From the NCBI RefSeq assembly GCF_001021975.1, contig NZ_CP009928.1:3910001-3974000 (forward strand): a stretch of DNA of 64,000 bases, given 5' to 3'. The notes below the pieces were generated by a model. It was given only the letters and a program-made list of their open reading frames with translations. It had not been told where the DNA came from and made no database searches. This DNA is from Chryseobacterium gallinarum (GTDB lineage Bacteria > Bacteroidota > Bacteroidia > Flavobacteriales > Weeksellaceae). The number at the start of each line of letters is the position of its first letter. The first letter of the stretch is position 1. Below are positions 9,367 to 17,017 of the stretch, one piece after another. Made by a program: the position numbers and the translations under genes.

Positions 9367-10167
9367 ATGAAAAAACACAGTCAAAAAATGCTGATTTATT
9401 TAATTATTTTGATATCAGCTTTCAGTAAGATCAGTGCAAAGGGAAATGATACGGTTGCAGTTAAAAATCCGAAACAGGACAGTATCATGGCTACCACTAT
9501 TCAAAAGAGCACCCTGAATTATAAAAGTCTGATTATTCCGGCGGCTTTTATCGGATATGGAGTAGCAGGGTTATCTGTAAGAGGATTGAAGGAACTTAAT
9601 AGAGATACAAAAATTGAAATTGATGAACATCAGCCGACCCGCGTCAAATTTGATGACTATACCCAGTATGCTCCGGGACTAATTGTGTATGGGCTCAATC
9701 TTGCAGGAGTAAAGGGGAAACATAATTTAAGGGACCGGACTATCATTTATGCTTCTTCACAGTTAATAGCAGCGGCTTTTACACTTCCTCTGAAGTATAT
9801 GGTTAAGGAGGAGAGGCCTGACCGTTCCAATACGATGTCTTTTCCTTCCGGTCATGCTGCTACAGCGTTTTCAAATGCCCAGTTCATGTTCAGGGAATAT
9901 AAGGATACCAATATATGGCTAAGCCTTTCCGGTTATCCTTTTGCGATCTTTACAGGAGTATACCGGATGCTGAATGACAAACACTGGCTCGGGGATGTAG
10001 TTGCCGGCACCGGTTTTGGGATCCTGTCTACAGAACTGGCCTACTGGCTCTTTCCAAGGATCAACAACCTGCTGACCGGAAAGAAAAATAAAAACCAATC
10101 TTCTGCAATGATAATGCCATTCTATCAGAATAAAGCTGTAGGGATAGGAGTGATAAAGAACTTTTAG
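9367..10167 (+). CDS. PAP2-family phosphatase
   Basis: A 266-residue membrane-associated acid phosphatase with an N-terminal signal or anchor helix (residues 8-25). All three catalytic motifs are present: KYMVKEERP (K-x6-RP), SFPSGHAA (PSGH) and YRMLNDKHWLGD (R-x5-H-x3-D). Such enzymes dephosphorylate lipid phosphates such as undecaprenyl pyrophosphate, phosphatidylglycerophosphate or lipid A on the outer face of the membrane. It follows a two-component system and has a near copy of that system's presumed binding repeat upstream, suggesting a role in envelope stress or lipid remodelling (inference). Confidence 0.9.
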   Translation: MKKHSQKMLIYLIILISAFSKISAKGNDTVAVKNPKQDSIMATTIQKSTLNYKSLIIPAAFIGYGVAGLSVRGLKELNRDTKIEIDEHQPTRVKFDDYTQYAPGLIVYGLNLAGVKGKHNLRDRTIIYASSQLIAAAFTLPLKYMVKEERPDRSNTMSFPSGHAATAFSNAQFMFREYKDTNIWLSLSGYPFAIFTGVYRMLNDKHWLGDVVAGTGFGILSTELAYWLFPRINNLLTGKKNKNQSSAMIMPFYQNKAVGIGVIKNF

Positions 10168-10194
10168 AGTACAGGTATAGAACAGAATATATTG

Positions 10195-10998
10195 CTAAAC
10201 TACTTTTGCTTTTCGGACAACCTTTGTCAGCAAAGCAGGAAAGAATCTTTTCAGATAAACCCCTATTACTTCTTTACCACCAATGGCTTTCTGATTCTTT
10301 TGTTGCTCAATTGCTTTCAGCATCTTCCCTGCAAAAATATCCACAGGCATTCCTTTTTTTGTGGCATCATCCATTGTTCCCTGCTGTGAACCGTTGCCAG
10401 TAACAGCATGAATAGAAATATCAGTTTGTATAAAGCCGGGACAAATAATGGTCACTCTGATTTTATCATTGTAAAGCTCTGCACGCAGGGCATCAAAGAA
10501 CCCGTGCAGAGCATGTTTAGCAGCGGCGTAACCGCTTCGCATAGGGGCGCCAAATATTCCCATAAGACTGGAAACTACAGCAATCTGACCGCCTCCATTT
10601 TGAATCATATAGGGGAGGATAGCTTTGGTAAGTGCCACTGTGCCGATAAAATCTACATCCATCAAACGCTTATCAACTTCTATATCGGTCTCTATGGCTA
10701 ACGAGCGCTGGGACAGCCCTGCATTATTGATAAGGAGGTCAATCTTTCCGAATTTTTCAATGGCCAGGGCTGCAATACCGGGCATTTCTTTGTAGTTCAT
10801 CAGGTTTAAAGGGATTATTGCATACCGATCAGTTTTTAACCCTGATTTTTCAGCAACATGATATAATTGATCTGCATTTCTTGATGAAAGGATAATTTTT
10901 GCGTTGCTTTTCAGTGCCAGCTCTCTCACTAAAGCTTCTCCGATGCCCGATGAGGCTCCTGTGATCCATATCGTTTTATTGTTAAAATAGGTGTTCAT
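10195..10998 (-). CDS. SDR family oxidoreductase
   Basis: A 267-residue classical short-chain dehydrogenase. The ATG at 10998 is chosen because TIWITGASSGIGEALVREL follows at once; the longer open frame would overlap the upstream gene. Motifs: TGASSGIG near 12-19, NNAG near 92, catalytic Ser in VVSSLMG and YAAAK. The substrate is unknown; the C terminus (ALLTKVVRKAKVV) is basic. It starts 11 bp after the stop of the FAD-dependent dehydrogenase gene on the same strand, so the two form an operon and may act on the same compound. Confidence 0.88.
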   Translation of the reverse strand: MNTYFNNKTIWITGASSGIGEALVRELALKSNAKIILSSRNADQLYHVAEKSGLKTDRYAIIPLNLMNYKEMPGIAALAIEKFGKIDLLINNAGLSQRSLAIETDIEVDKRLMDVDFIGTVALTKAILPYMIQNGGGQIAVVSSLMGIFGAPMRSGYAAAKHALHGFFDALRAELYNDKIRVTIICPGFIQTDISIHAVTGNGSQQGTMDDATKKGMPVDIFAGKMLKAIEQQKNQKAIGGKEVIGVYLKRFFPALLTKVVRKAKVV

Positions 10999-11009
10999 TC
11001 TGATAAATT

Positions 11010-12668
11010 TTATAATCCTGCGATATATTTTCCTGCCACCATTCCCGAAAAAATACAACCTCCGAGGAAAGTTCCTTCCAATGCCCTGTAGCCATGCATT
11101 CCGCCACCTCCAAAACCAGCCGCTTCTCCTGCAGCATACAATCCTTCGATGACACTTTCATCTTCTCTTAAGACCTGCGCATTCAGATTGGTTTTTATCC
11201 CTCCCAGGGTTTTACGTGTTAATATATTGAGACGTACGGCGATCAAAGGTCCGTTTTCAGGAGACAATATTTTATGTAGAGGAGCAACGCGGCCCAGTTT
11301 ATCTCCCCAATAATTCCGGGTATTGCGGATGTAATTCACTTGGGTATCTTTTGAGAATGTGTTATCTAATTCCCGGTCTCTGGCTTCAATCTGAGCTTTT
11401 ATCTTTTCATAATCCAGCAGCCGGTTCCCGGATAAAAGGGTCATTTTTTCTACCAGATCTTTAAGGTTATCCGATATGACAAAGTCTTTCCCGTGTTCTT
11501 TAAAAGCTTCTACGGGTTCCGGGGCTTTTTTACCAAAAATCCTTTTCATGAAAAGGGTGTAATCCCTATTGGTGATATCAGGATTCTGCTCGGATCCTGA
11601 AAGGGCAAACTCTTTTTTAATGATTTTTTGAGTCAGGATAAACCAGGAGTAAGAAAATCCTGTTTCCTGTATATATTTCAGAGTTCCTAAAGTATCAAAT
11701 CCCGGTAGAAACGGTGCTGGCAAGCGGTTCCCTTTAGCGTCAAACCATAGGGAAGAAGGCCCTGGCAATATCCGGATTCCATGGCTGGGCCAGATAGGGT
11801 CCCAATTTTGTAAACCTTCCGTATAATGCCACATCCTGTCAGGATTGATAATGTGAGCACCGGAATTTTCCGCAATGCCAATCATTTTTCCGTCTACATA
11901 CGCCGGAACGCCGCACAGCATATTTTCCGGTGCTTTTCCCAGCCTTTCGGGCCAGTTTTTCCGGACCAGTTCATGATTGGCTCCAATTCCTCCTGAGGCA
12001 ATGATAACATGAGGAGCCGTATATTCAAAATGTGAAACGACATTTCTGCTGGTGGGTTCTCCTCTTTTTTTTAAATCAGCTTCAAGAATATCCCCTTTTA
12101 CTCCTTTTATTTTCCCATGCTCTATATTCAGTCCGGTAACTCTATGCCTGAATTTCATCTGTAGGAGTCCCTTTTCTTTAGCCTGATATGCTTTTTCCAC
12201 AAAAGGTTTTACTACTCCGGTTCCTGTACCCCAGCTCACATGAAACCTGGGCACCGAATTTCCATGACCATAGGCAGAACCGTCCCCCCGTTCCGCCCAT
12301 CCTACCATAAACATGAGTTTAATTCCCAATTTTGAAATATACTGGTATTTTTCACCGGCAGCAAACTTCAGATAAGCTTCAGCCCATTTACGGGGCCAGT
12401 AATCTTCTTTACGGTCAAATCCTGCCGTACCTTTCCAATCCTGTAAAGCCAGATCATAGGAATCTTTGATACCCATTCTTCTCTGTTGCGGCGAATTGAT
12501 CAAAAAAAGTCCTCCAAAAGACCAGAATGCCTGTCCTCCGATATTTTCTTCCGTTTCCTGATCGAGCAGCAAAACTTTTTTTCCTGCATTGGTTATTTCC
12601 ATAGCAGCAGTAAGCCCTGCGAGCCCGGTTCCTATGATAATGGCATCCGGTTGGAATTGATCTTCCAT
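11010..12668 (-). CDS. FAD-dependent dehydrogenase, KstD/fumarate-reductase-like
   Basis: A 552-residue flavoprotein opening with the dinucleotide-binding DAIIIGTGLAGLTAAMEI (residues 8-25) and closing with the FAD-domain signature GLYAAGEAAGFGGGGMHGYRALEG plus a further glycine-rich stretch. NLNAQVLREDES and GGQAFWSFGG fit the family of FAD-binding dehydrogenases related to 3-ketosteroid delta-1-dehydrogenase and fumarate reductase flavoproteins. No signal peptide is visible, so it is probably cytoplasmic. First gene of a two-gene minus-strand operon with an SDR; the substrate cannot be assigned. An aldehyde dehydrogenase is divergently transcribed from the same intergenic region. Confidence 0.87.
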   Translation of the reverse strand: MEDQFQPDAIIIGTGLAGLTAAMEITNAGKKVLLLDQETEENIGGQAFWSFGGLFLINSPQQRRMGIKDSYDLALQDWKGTAGFDRKEDYWPRKWAEAYLKFAAGEKYQYISKLGIKLMFMVGWAERGDGSAYGHGNSVPRFHVSWGTGTGVVKPFVEKAYQAKEKGLLQMKFRHRVTGLNIEHGKIKGVKGDILEADLKKRGEPTSRNVVSHFEYTAPHVIIASGGIGANHELVRKNWPERLGKAPENMLCGVPAYVDGKMIGIAENSGAHIINPDRMWHYTEGLQNWDPIWPSHGIRILPGPSSLWFDAKGNRLPAPFLPGFDTLGTLKYIQETGFSYSWFILTQKIIKKEFALSGSEQNPDITNRDYTLFMKRIFGKKAPEPVEAFKEHGKDFVISDNLKDLVEKMTLLSGNRLLDYEKIKAQIEARDRELDNTFSKDTQVNYIRNTRNYWGDKLGRVAPLHKILSPENGPLIAVRLNILTRKTLGGIKTNLNAQVLREDESVIEGLYAAGEAAGFGGGGMHGYRALEGTFLGGCIFSGMVAGKYIAGL

Positions 12669-12867
12669 GGTATTGATATTTTATTCTGGGGTTATTTAGT
12701 ATAAAATTAGCAATTTTAGACTATAATTAAAATTAATAACAAGGTTTAAAAGTGTTTGCGGTATAACAATCTTCTCACGGCAATACCAGCATTAAATTTA
12801 GCCTGTTCCGGTTATCACTTTTTATAAACTTCCGAAAAGTACACCATACATAACTCCCTTGTTTCTA

Positions 12868-12875
12868 TAACTTTG
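12868..12875 (+). promoter_or_regulatory. Bacteroidetes -7 element for the aldehyde dehydrogenase gene
   Basis: TAACTTTG fits TAnnTTTG and stands 22 bp before the ATG at 12898. Confidence 0.6.
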
Positions 12876-12897
12876 CTATACACCAAAATACAAAATC

Positions 12898-14271
12898 ATG
12901 AATAAATACCAGAACATTTTCGATACCCAAAGAGAGTTTTTCTTTACAGACGATACAAAAACCTATGAGTGGCGTATGGAACAGCTGAACCGGATGGAGA
13001 AATTTCTCACAGAAAACCAGGAATCTTTTTGCAGGGCTCTTGCGGAGGATTTTGGCAAACCTCCTTTTGAGCAGTTATTTGAAATTACAGTTCCATTAGG
13101 AGTAATAAAATACTATAAAGAAAATCTCCGGGAGCTTATGGCTCCCCAGCCGGTTGAAATTCCAAAAGGACTTGAAGATACCGGGAATAGCGGAATGATC
13201 TATAAGGAGCCTTATGGGGTAACTTTGGTAATAGGACCCTTCAATGCTCCTGTATTACTTTTGCTGGATCCGGCTATTGCAGCACTTGCTGCTGGCAATA
13301 CGGTAATTTTAAAGCCCGCCAATACAACACCAAAAGTAGCTCAATTGTTTCAGGAGCTTATCCCGAAGTATTTCGAGCCCGATGCAGTAGCAACAGTTAC
13401 CGGCGGAAGAAATGAAATTACGGAACTGCTCCAGTTACCTTTTGACTTTATTTTCTTTACCGGAAGTTCTGATGTGGGAAAAGTGGTTATGCGTGCTGCT
13501 GCTGAAAATCTTACTCCGGTTATTCTGGAACTGGGCGGCCAGAATCCTACTGTAGTTGATGAAACTGCAAATATTGATATTGCCGTGGACAGGATTGCCT
13601 GGGGACATAATGCTATTTCCGGGCAATGGTGTATTGCTCCCGGATATGTTTATGTACATGAAAGTATTGCTGATGAATTTATTGAAAAACTGAAGGCCTC
13701 TATTCGTAAAATGTACGGAGAAGATCCTCAGCAAAGTCCGGATCTTGCCCGAATGATCAGTGAGCGTGATACAGAGCGAGTTGCCTCCTATATTGTTTCT
13801 GAAAAAGTAGTAATCGGCGGACGTTATGATGTGGACAACAGATACGTGGAACCTACTGTCCTTTTTCCCAGCACGTGGGAAGATCCTGCATTGCAGCAGG
13901 AAATTTTCGGACCTGTATTACCTGTACTGGTTTATTCTGATTTAAAAGAGATTACCAATATTATCAAGCGTAAACCCAAATCATTAGCAGCATATATCTT
14001 CAGTAAAAATCAACAAAATATAGACTATTTTCTTCATTCGGTTTCTTTCGGAGGAGGATGTGTTAATCAGACGAATTTGCATTGCTGGATAGACAGCCTG
14101 CCTTTTGGTGGCGTAGGCTACTCAGGAATGGGCAAATATTATGGGAAAGCTGGATTTGATGCTTTAAGCAATACCAAAGCAATGCTGGTAGGAAACCCTG
14201 ACCTGGAGCTTGATGTTTTCCCTCCGTATGCAGGAAAAGATATCGCTAAGAATTTAAGTATATTTAGTTGA
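12898..14271 (+). CDS. NAD(P)-dependent aldehyde dehydrogenase
   Basis: A 457-residue aldehyde dehydrogenase, the length of the class 3 / coniferyl-aldehyde type that lacks the N-terminal extension of classical enzymes. It has the cofactor segment VILKPANTTPK, FFTGSSDVGK, the general-base Glu in LELGGQNPTVV and the catalytic Cys in ISGQWCIAPGYV. EIFGPVLPVL and PFGGVGYSGMGKYYGKAGF are class signatures. It oxidises aldehydes to acids; the real substrate is unknown. It has its own promoter and a strong terminator, and is divergent from the FAD dehydrogenase/SDR operon. Confidence 0.93.
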   Translation: MNKYQNIFDTQREFFFTDDTKTYEWRMEQLNRMEKFLTENQESFCRALAEDFGKPPFEQLFEITVPLGVIKYYKENLRELMAPQPVEIPKGLEDTGNSGMIYKEPYGVTLVIGPFNAPVLLLLDPAIAALAAGNTVILKPANTTPKVAQLFQELIPKYFEPDAVATVTGGRNEITELLQLPFDFIFFTGSSDVGKVVMRAAAENLTPVILELGGQNPTVVDETANIDIAVDRIAWGHNAISGQWCIAPGYVYVHESIADEFIEKLKASIRKMYGEDPQQSPDLARMISERDTERVASYIVSEKVVIGGRYDVDNRYVEPTVLFPSTWEDPALQQEIFGPVLPVLVYSDLKEITNIIKRKPKSLAAYIFSKNQQNIDYFLHSVSFGGGCVNQTNLHCWIDSLPFGGVGYSGMGKYYGKAGFDALSNTKAMLVGNPDLELDVFPPYAGKDIAKNLSIFS

Positions 14272-14300
14272 TATAGATTACCGGATTACCTCATAGTTAT

Positions 14301-14332
14301 GCTCAATACATCAGCTGTATTGAGCTTTTTTA
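14301..14332 (+). terminator. Intrinsic terminator after aldehyde dehydrogenase
   Basis: GCTCAATACA (14301-14310), loop TCAGC, TGTATTGAGC (14316-14325), then six T. Confidence 0.9.
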
Positions 14333-14345
14333 TAAAGACTCTTTC

Positions 14346-14353
14346 TATCTTTG
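14346..14353 (+). promoter_or_regulatory. -7 element before the 88-residue protein gene
   Basis: TATCTTTG fits TAnnTTTG exactly; the ATG follows 16 bp later. Confidence 0.6.
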
Positions 14354-14369
14354 TAGAAATCAATAAGAA

Positions 14370-14636
14370 ATGAATGAAATAATACCTTATCAGATATTTG
14401 CGGTAAAAAAAGACGGGACAAAACACTTAATTGAAGCGGAGTCGATTATCATAGTGATGGAAGAGGAAGAGATCGAAATTTCGGTTGTCCCTGTTCATCC
14501 GGCTTTTCAGGGAAAAGTGACTTTAGCTACAGGTTCTGCCATTCAGGGCCGTGAGCAGGAAAGAGGAGCAGGAACCCGGCTGGTCATAGAACCGGGAGCA
14601 GCCAATGTGATCCACGTTACTCCAAAGAAATATTAG
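14370..14636 (+). CDS. Small uncharacterised protein, 88 residues
   Basis: No family recognised. The protein is soluble and acidic in its first half (MEEEEIEIS) with alternating beta-prone segments (YQIFAVKKDG, TRLVIEPGAANVIHVTPKK), suggesting a small beta-sheet fold. A canonical -7 element directly upstream and a second promoter before the next gene imply a separate short transcript. No signal peptide and no Cys-based metal site are visible. Confidence 0.65.
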   Translation: MNEIIPYQIFAVKKDGTKHLIEAESIIIVMEEEEIEISVVPVHPAFQGKVTLATGSAIQGREQERGAGTRLVIEPGAANVIHVTPKKY

Positions 14637-14709
14637 TTGAATTGTTGAAATAGTCTTTGAAAAACAAAAATATCCGTTTTTGATATTCTGTTTTCAGGTT
14701 TCAACTTTT

Positions 14710-14717
14710 TATCTTTG
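14710..14717 (+). promoter_or_regulatory. -7 element before the rhodanese-like gene
   Basis: TATCTTTG ends at 14717, 14 bp before the ATG at 14732. It makes the in-frame GTG at 14717 an unlikely start, since that codon overlaps the promoter. Confidence 0.6.
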
Positions 14718-14731
14718 TGAAAAATAGAAGT

Positions 14732-15160
14732 ATGAAGTATTTGTTTATCATTGTTTGCTTTGTCTGCTCACTATTTAGTCAGGCACAGCAAAAACAGAAT
14801 CCCTGGAGAGAAAACCAGCTGATGGATCCTGCCTTACTGGCTTCCAGAATTGTTAAGAACAAGACTAAAGATCTGGTGATTATTTCAGTAGGTCCTGAAG
14901 CTATTATCAAAGGCTCAGTAGACATTGGCCCCACTCACGAGCCTGAAAATCTGGAAAAACTGAGAAATTATCTTAAAAGCATACCCAAAGATAAAGAAGT
15001 TGTGATTTATTGCGGATGTTGCCCTTTTGTAAAGTGTCCTAATATTCGTCCTGCATTTGGATTATTAATGGAAATGGGATTCAGAAATGCTAAATTGCTT
15101 AATCTCCCTAAAAGTATCAAAGCAGACTGGCTGGATAAAGATTACCCTACAAATGATTAG
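14732..15160 (+). CDS. Exported rhodanese-like protein
   Basis: A 142-residue protein starting at the ATG after the promoter. Residues 1-19 (MKYLFIIVCFVCSLFSQAQ) are a signal peptide, so the protein is periplasmic. The core resembles a rhodanese fold: LVIISVGPEAIIKGSVDIGP, then EVVIYCGCCPFVKCPNIRPAF. The active-site loop therefore starts at the Cys of YCGCC and is unusually Cys-rich (three Cys within ten residues). It probably handles sulfur or thiol redox chemistry or a metal. It is followed one base later by an exported thioredoxin-like protein, so the pair likely works together in the periplasm. Confidence 0.75.
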   Translation: MKYLFIIVCFVCSLFSQAQQKQNPWRENQLMDPALLASRIVKNKTKDLVIISVGPEAIIKGSVDIGPTHEPENLEKLRNYLKSIPKDKEVVIYCGCCPFVKCPNIRPAFGLLMEMGFRNAKLLNLPKSIKADWLDKDYPTND

Positions 15161-15161
15161 T

Positions 15162-15668
15162 ATGAAGATGATTCGGATTGCAATAGTATTTTTAGTTCTT
15201 ATTTCAGGGCTTATGTCCGCACAGAACAATACGGAAATAGGCCAGAAAGCACCGGAAATTACGATGCCCCGGGCAGACGGGAGTTCATTTGTGCTTTCTT
15301 CATTAAAAGGAAAACTTGTACTCATCGATTTCTGGGCGACCTGGTGTGCTCCATGTGTGAATGAGCAGCCTGAGCTTAAAAAACTGTATGCTCAGTTTTC
15401 TGACCAGGTAAAAAATAATTCGTTTGAAATTGTAGGAGTATCTTTAGATAAAAGCAAAGAAAGCTGGCAAAAGGCTATAGACCGTTTTGCAATCAGCTGG
15501 ATACAGATCAGTGATCTGAAGTTTTGGAAAAGTCCTGTAGCAAAAGCATATGGAATTGAGGAGCTCCCTTTTAATCTTATTATAGATAGTAATGGCATCA
15601 TTATCGCAAAAAACCTCCATGATAAAGAACTGGAAGAATTTTTAAGCAAAAATCTGAAACAGCAATAA
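15162..15668 (+). CDS. TlpA-family thiol-disulfide oxidoreductase
   Basis: A 168-residue exported protein. The ATG at 15162 is preferred, as it starts the signal peptide MKMIRIAIVFLVLISGLMSAQ one base after the previous stop. The thioredoxin domain holds the redox motif in LIDFWATWCAPCVNEQPEL and the cis-proline region IEELPFNLIIDSNG. TlpA/ResA-like proteins reduce periplasmic disulfides, for example during cytochrome c maturation. Tight coupling to the Cys-rich rhodanese-like gene suggests that the latter is its substrate or partner (inference). Confidence 0.9.
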   Translation: MKMIRIAIVFLVLISGLMSAQNNTEIGQKAPEITMPRADGSSFVLSSLKGKLVLIDFWATWCAPCVNEQPELKKLYAQFSDQVKNNSFEIVGVSLDKSKESWQKAIDRFAISWIQISDLKFWKSPVAKAYGIEELPFNLIIDSNGIIIAKNLHDKELEEFLSKNLKQQ

Positions 15669-15872
15669 GAGGTATAATCTTTATATTCATTCAGTGGAGA
15701 TGTGAGTAATTTTAGACTTCAATATTTGAAAATGATTGGCTCCTGCAAGCAGATATTGCTGAATAAGAGCTATTAGAGATAAAAGATTTCATTTGGAAGA
15801 TTTATTCTTTGAGACCAACGATTTATGTAACGACGAGCAAACCAGACAGCATGGAAAAGGGAATGATAACTT

Positions 15873-16481
15873 TTAACCTACTGTATTAGGTTTGCTGACG
15901 TACTTGTTATTTTTAACAAAAAAACGCCATGGCAAAAGTGCATCTTCCTGTGCATACGCAACCCCTATGCGGGTTGAGGCTACAATAGCATCCGGAGGAT
16001 ATTGAATCCCATGATCTTCAATCCAGATTTCATTTCCGCCCAGATCTTTTCTGTTGAAAGATTGATCAATTCCCAAAGCTTTGGCTGCAGATCCCGGGCC
16101 TGAAGAGATAGCTGCCCTCGAAGCAGGCATTTTCCGTCTGGATTCCATAATTTCTTTACCGATTAAAGGTTCTATGGCTCTTACCAGAACTGCATGAGGA
16201 TCGCCTTCCACTGAAGTAACCACATTAAAGAGATGATGTATTCCATAGCATAAATAGACATAAGAAATGCCACCATGGCTGTATAAAGGTTCAGTTCTAT
16301 TGGTACGTCTGCCACCATAGGCATGGGAGGCTTTATCCTTTATTCCGAAGTAAGCTTCTGTTTCTACAATAATTCCGGCAGTTATCTGACCGTTAAGGTT
16401 GGTAAAAAGAACTTTTCCCAGGAGATCCTGAGCCAGAAAAAGAACATCCTGATCAGAATAATAGGAGAGTGGTAGTTTCAA
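15873..16481 (-). CDS. DNA-3-methyladenine glycosylase (AAG/MPG family)
   Basis: A 202-residue monofunctional base-excision glycosylase of the mammalian AAG fold. LAQDLLGKVLFTN, GIIVETEAYFGIKDKASHA (with the catalytic Glu), GGRRTNRTEPLYSHGGISYVYLCYG and NVVTS are family signatures; the length matches the family. It removes alkylated and deaminated purines such as 3-methyladenine and hypoxanthine. Monocistronic. About 200 bp separating it from the TlpA gene hold nothing recognisable. Confidence 0.93.
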   Translation of the reverse strand: MKLPLSYYSDQDVLFLAQDLLGKVLFTNLNGQITAGIIVETEAYFGIKDKASHAYGGRRTNRTEPLYSHGGISYVYLCYGIHHLFNVVTSVEGDPHAVLVRAIEPLIGKEIMESRRKMPASRAAISSGPGSAAKALGIDQSFNRKDLGGNEIWIEDHGIQYPPDAIVASTRIGVAYAQEDALLPWRFFVKNNKYVSKPNTVG

Positions 16482-16580
16482 ATCAATAGTTTTAGTATTT
16501 CCGGTTCAAAATTAACGATAATCCTATGAAAAGAGAAATAATGAACGATGAATAAAAAAATCATTTGATAGTGATTAATT

Positions 16581-16596
16581 TGGCATATTCATTGCA
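16581..16596 (+). promoter_or_regulatory. Sigma-54-type promoter with no gene behind it
   Basis: TGGCA (16581-16585) and TTGCA (16592-16596) place GG and GC exactly 12 bp apart, as in the -24/-12 consensus. The predicted start is near 16607. No plus-strand gene follows; a terminator ends the region about 70 bp later. Confidence 0.5.
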
Positions 16597-16606
16597 TTTT
16601 AAAAAA

Positions 16607-16680
16607 TATCATTATGAATCACTTTTAAAAATATAGTTTTTGACACCATTATCCCCGGAGCATTCCGGGGATTTTATTTT
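16607..16680 (+). ncRNA. Candidate small RNA of about 74 nt
   Basis: This is the interval from the predicted start of the sigma-54-like promoter to the end of a strong terminator: ATCCCCGG (16651-16658), loop AGCATT, CCGGGGAT (16665-16672), then a T-rich tail. The T tract is on the plus side, so it serves a plus-strand RNA, while both neighbouring genes are on the minus strand. The only ORF is four codons (ATG at 16614). It ends a few bases inside the 3' end of the minus-strand gene at 16674. Confidence 0.45.
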
Positions 16681-16892
16681 GGTAGTGTAATTCGCCTCAT
16701 ATTCAGGCTGTTAAAAATAAAGATTTTCTTTTCCTTTGCCATTCGTTCTAGAACCTTGTTTCTTTCTTCAATTGACATATTCAGGATATGATCAAAAGCA
16801 CCGAAAGTAACCCCGTTATTGCCTCCGTCTTTTTCATGTTGAGCTCTGACAATCTCTAGTATTTGTTTCTCTATTTCTTCCTGATTTTCCAT
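16674..16892 (-). CDS. Small uncharacterised protein, 72 residues
   Basis: A charged, helix-rich protein (IEKQILEIVRAQHEKDGG, then MSIEERNKVLERMAKEKKI) ending in a short beta segment, which would fit a tiny winged-helix-like fold; no function can be assigned. A canonical TATCTTTG lies only four bases before the ATG on the minus strand, so the transcript may be leaderless. Its 3' end overlaps the terminator region of the plus-strand small RNA candidate. Confidence 0.65.
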   Translation of the reverse strand: MENQEEIEKQILEIVRAQHEKDGGNNGVTFGAFDHILNMSIEERNKVLERMAKEKKIFIFNSLNMRRITLPK

Positions 16893-16896
16893 GGGG

Positions 16897-16904
16897 CAAA
16901 GATA
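16897..16904 (-). promoter_or_regulatory. -7 element abutting the start codon
   Basis: CAAAGATA on the plus strand is TATCTTTG on the minus strand, four bases before the ATG at 16892. With the usual Bacteroidetes spacing transcription would begin at or next to the start codon. Confidence 0.5.
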
Positions 16905-16961
16905 CGAAGAAAGCTGAAAATTTTATAAAAATAGAATCTCCGTTATCTTCTTTATTTAAAC

Positions 16962-16988
16962 CAAAAAGTCCCACATGATTGTGAGACT
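16962..16988 (-). terminator. Terminator after aminopeptidase P
   Basis: On the minus strand AGTCTCACA, loop ATCA, TGTGGGACT is followed by T5. It lies 30 bp beyond the stop at 17018. Confidence 0.75.
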
Positions 16989-17017
16989 CTAATTATTTTC
17001 TTCCGAAGAATTGTGAG

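Noticed and set aside
14717..14731. GTG start for the rhodanese-like gene
   Set aside because: The codon overlaps the -7 element, and the ATG at 14732 opens a clean signal peptide.
16651..16680. Terminator of the 72-residue minus-strand gene
   Set aside because: The T tract lies on the plus-strand side only, so the hairpin serves rightward transcription.
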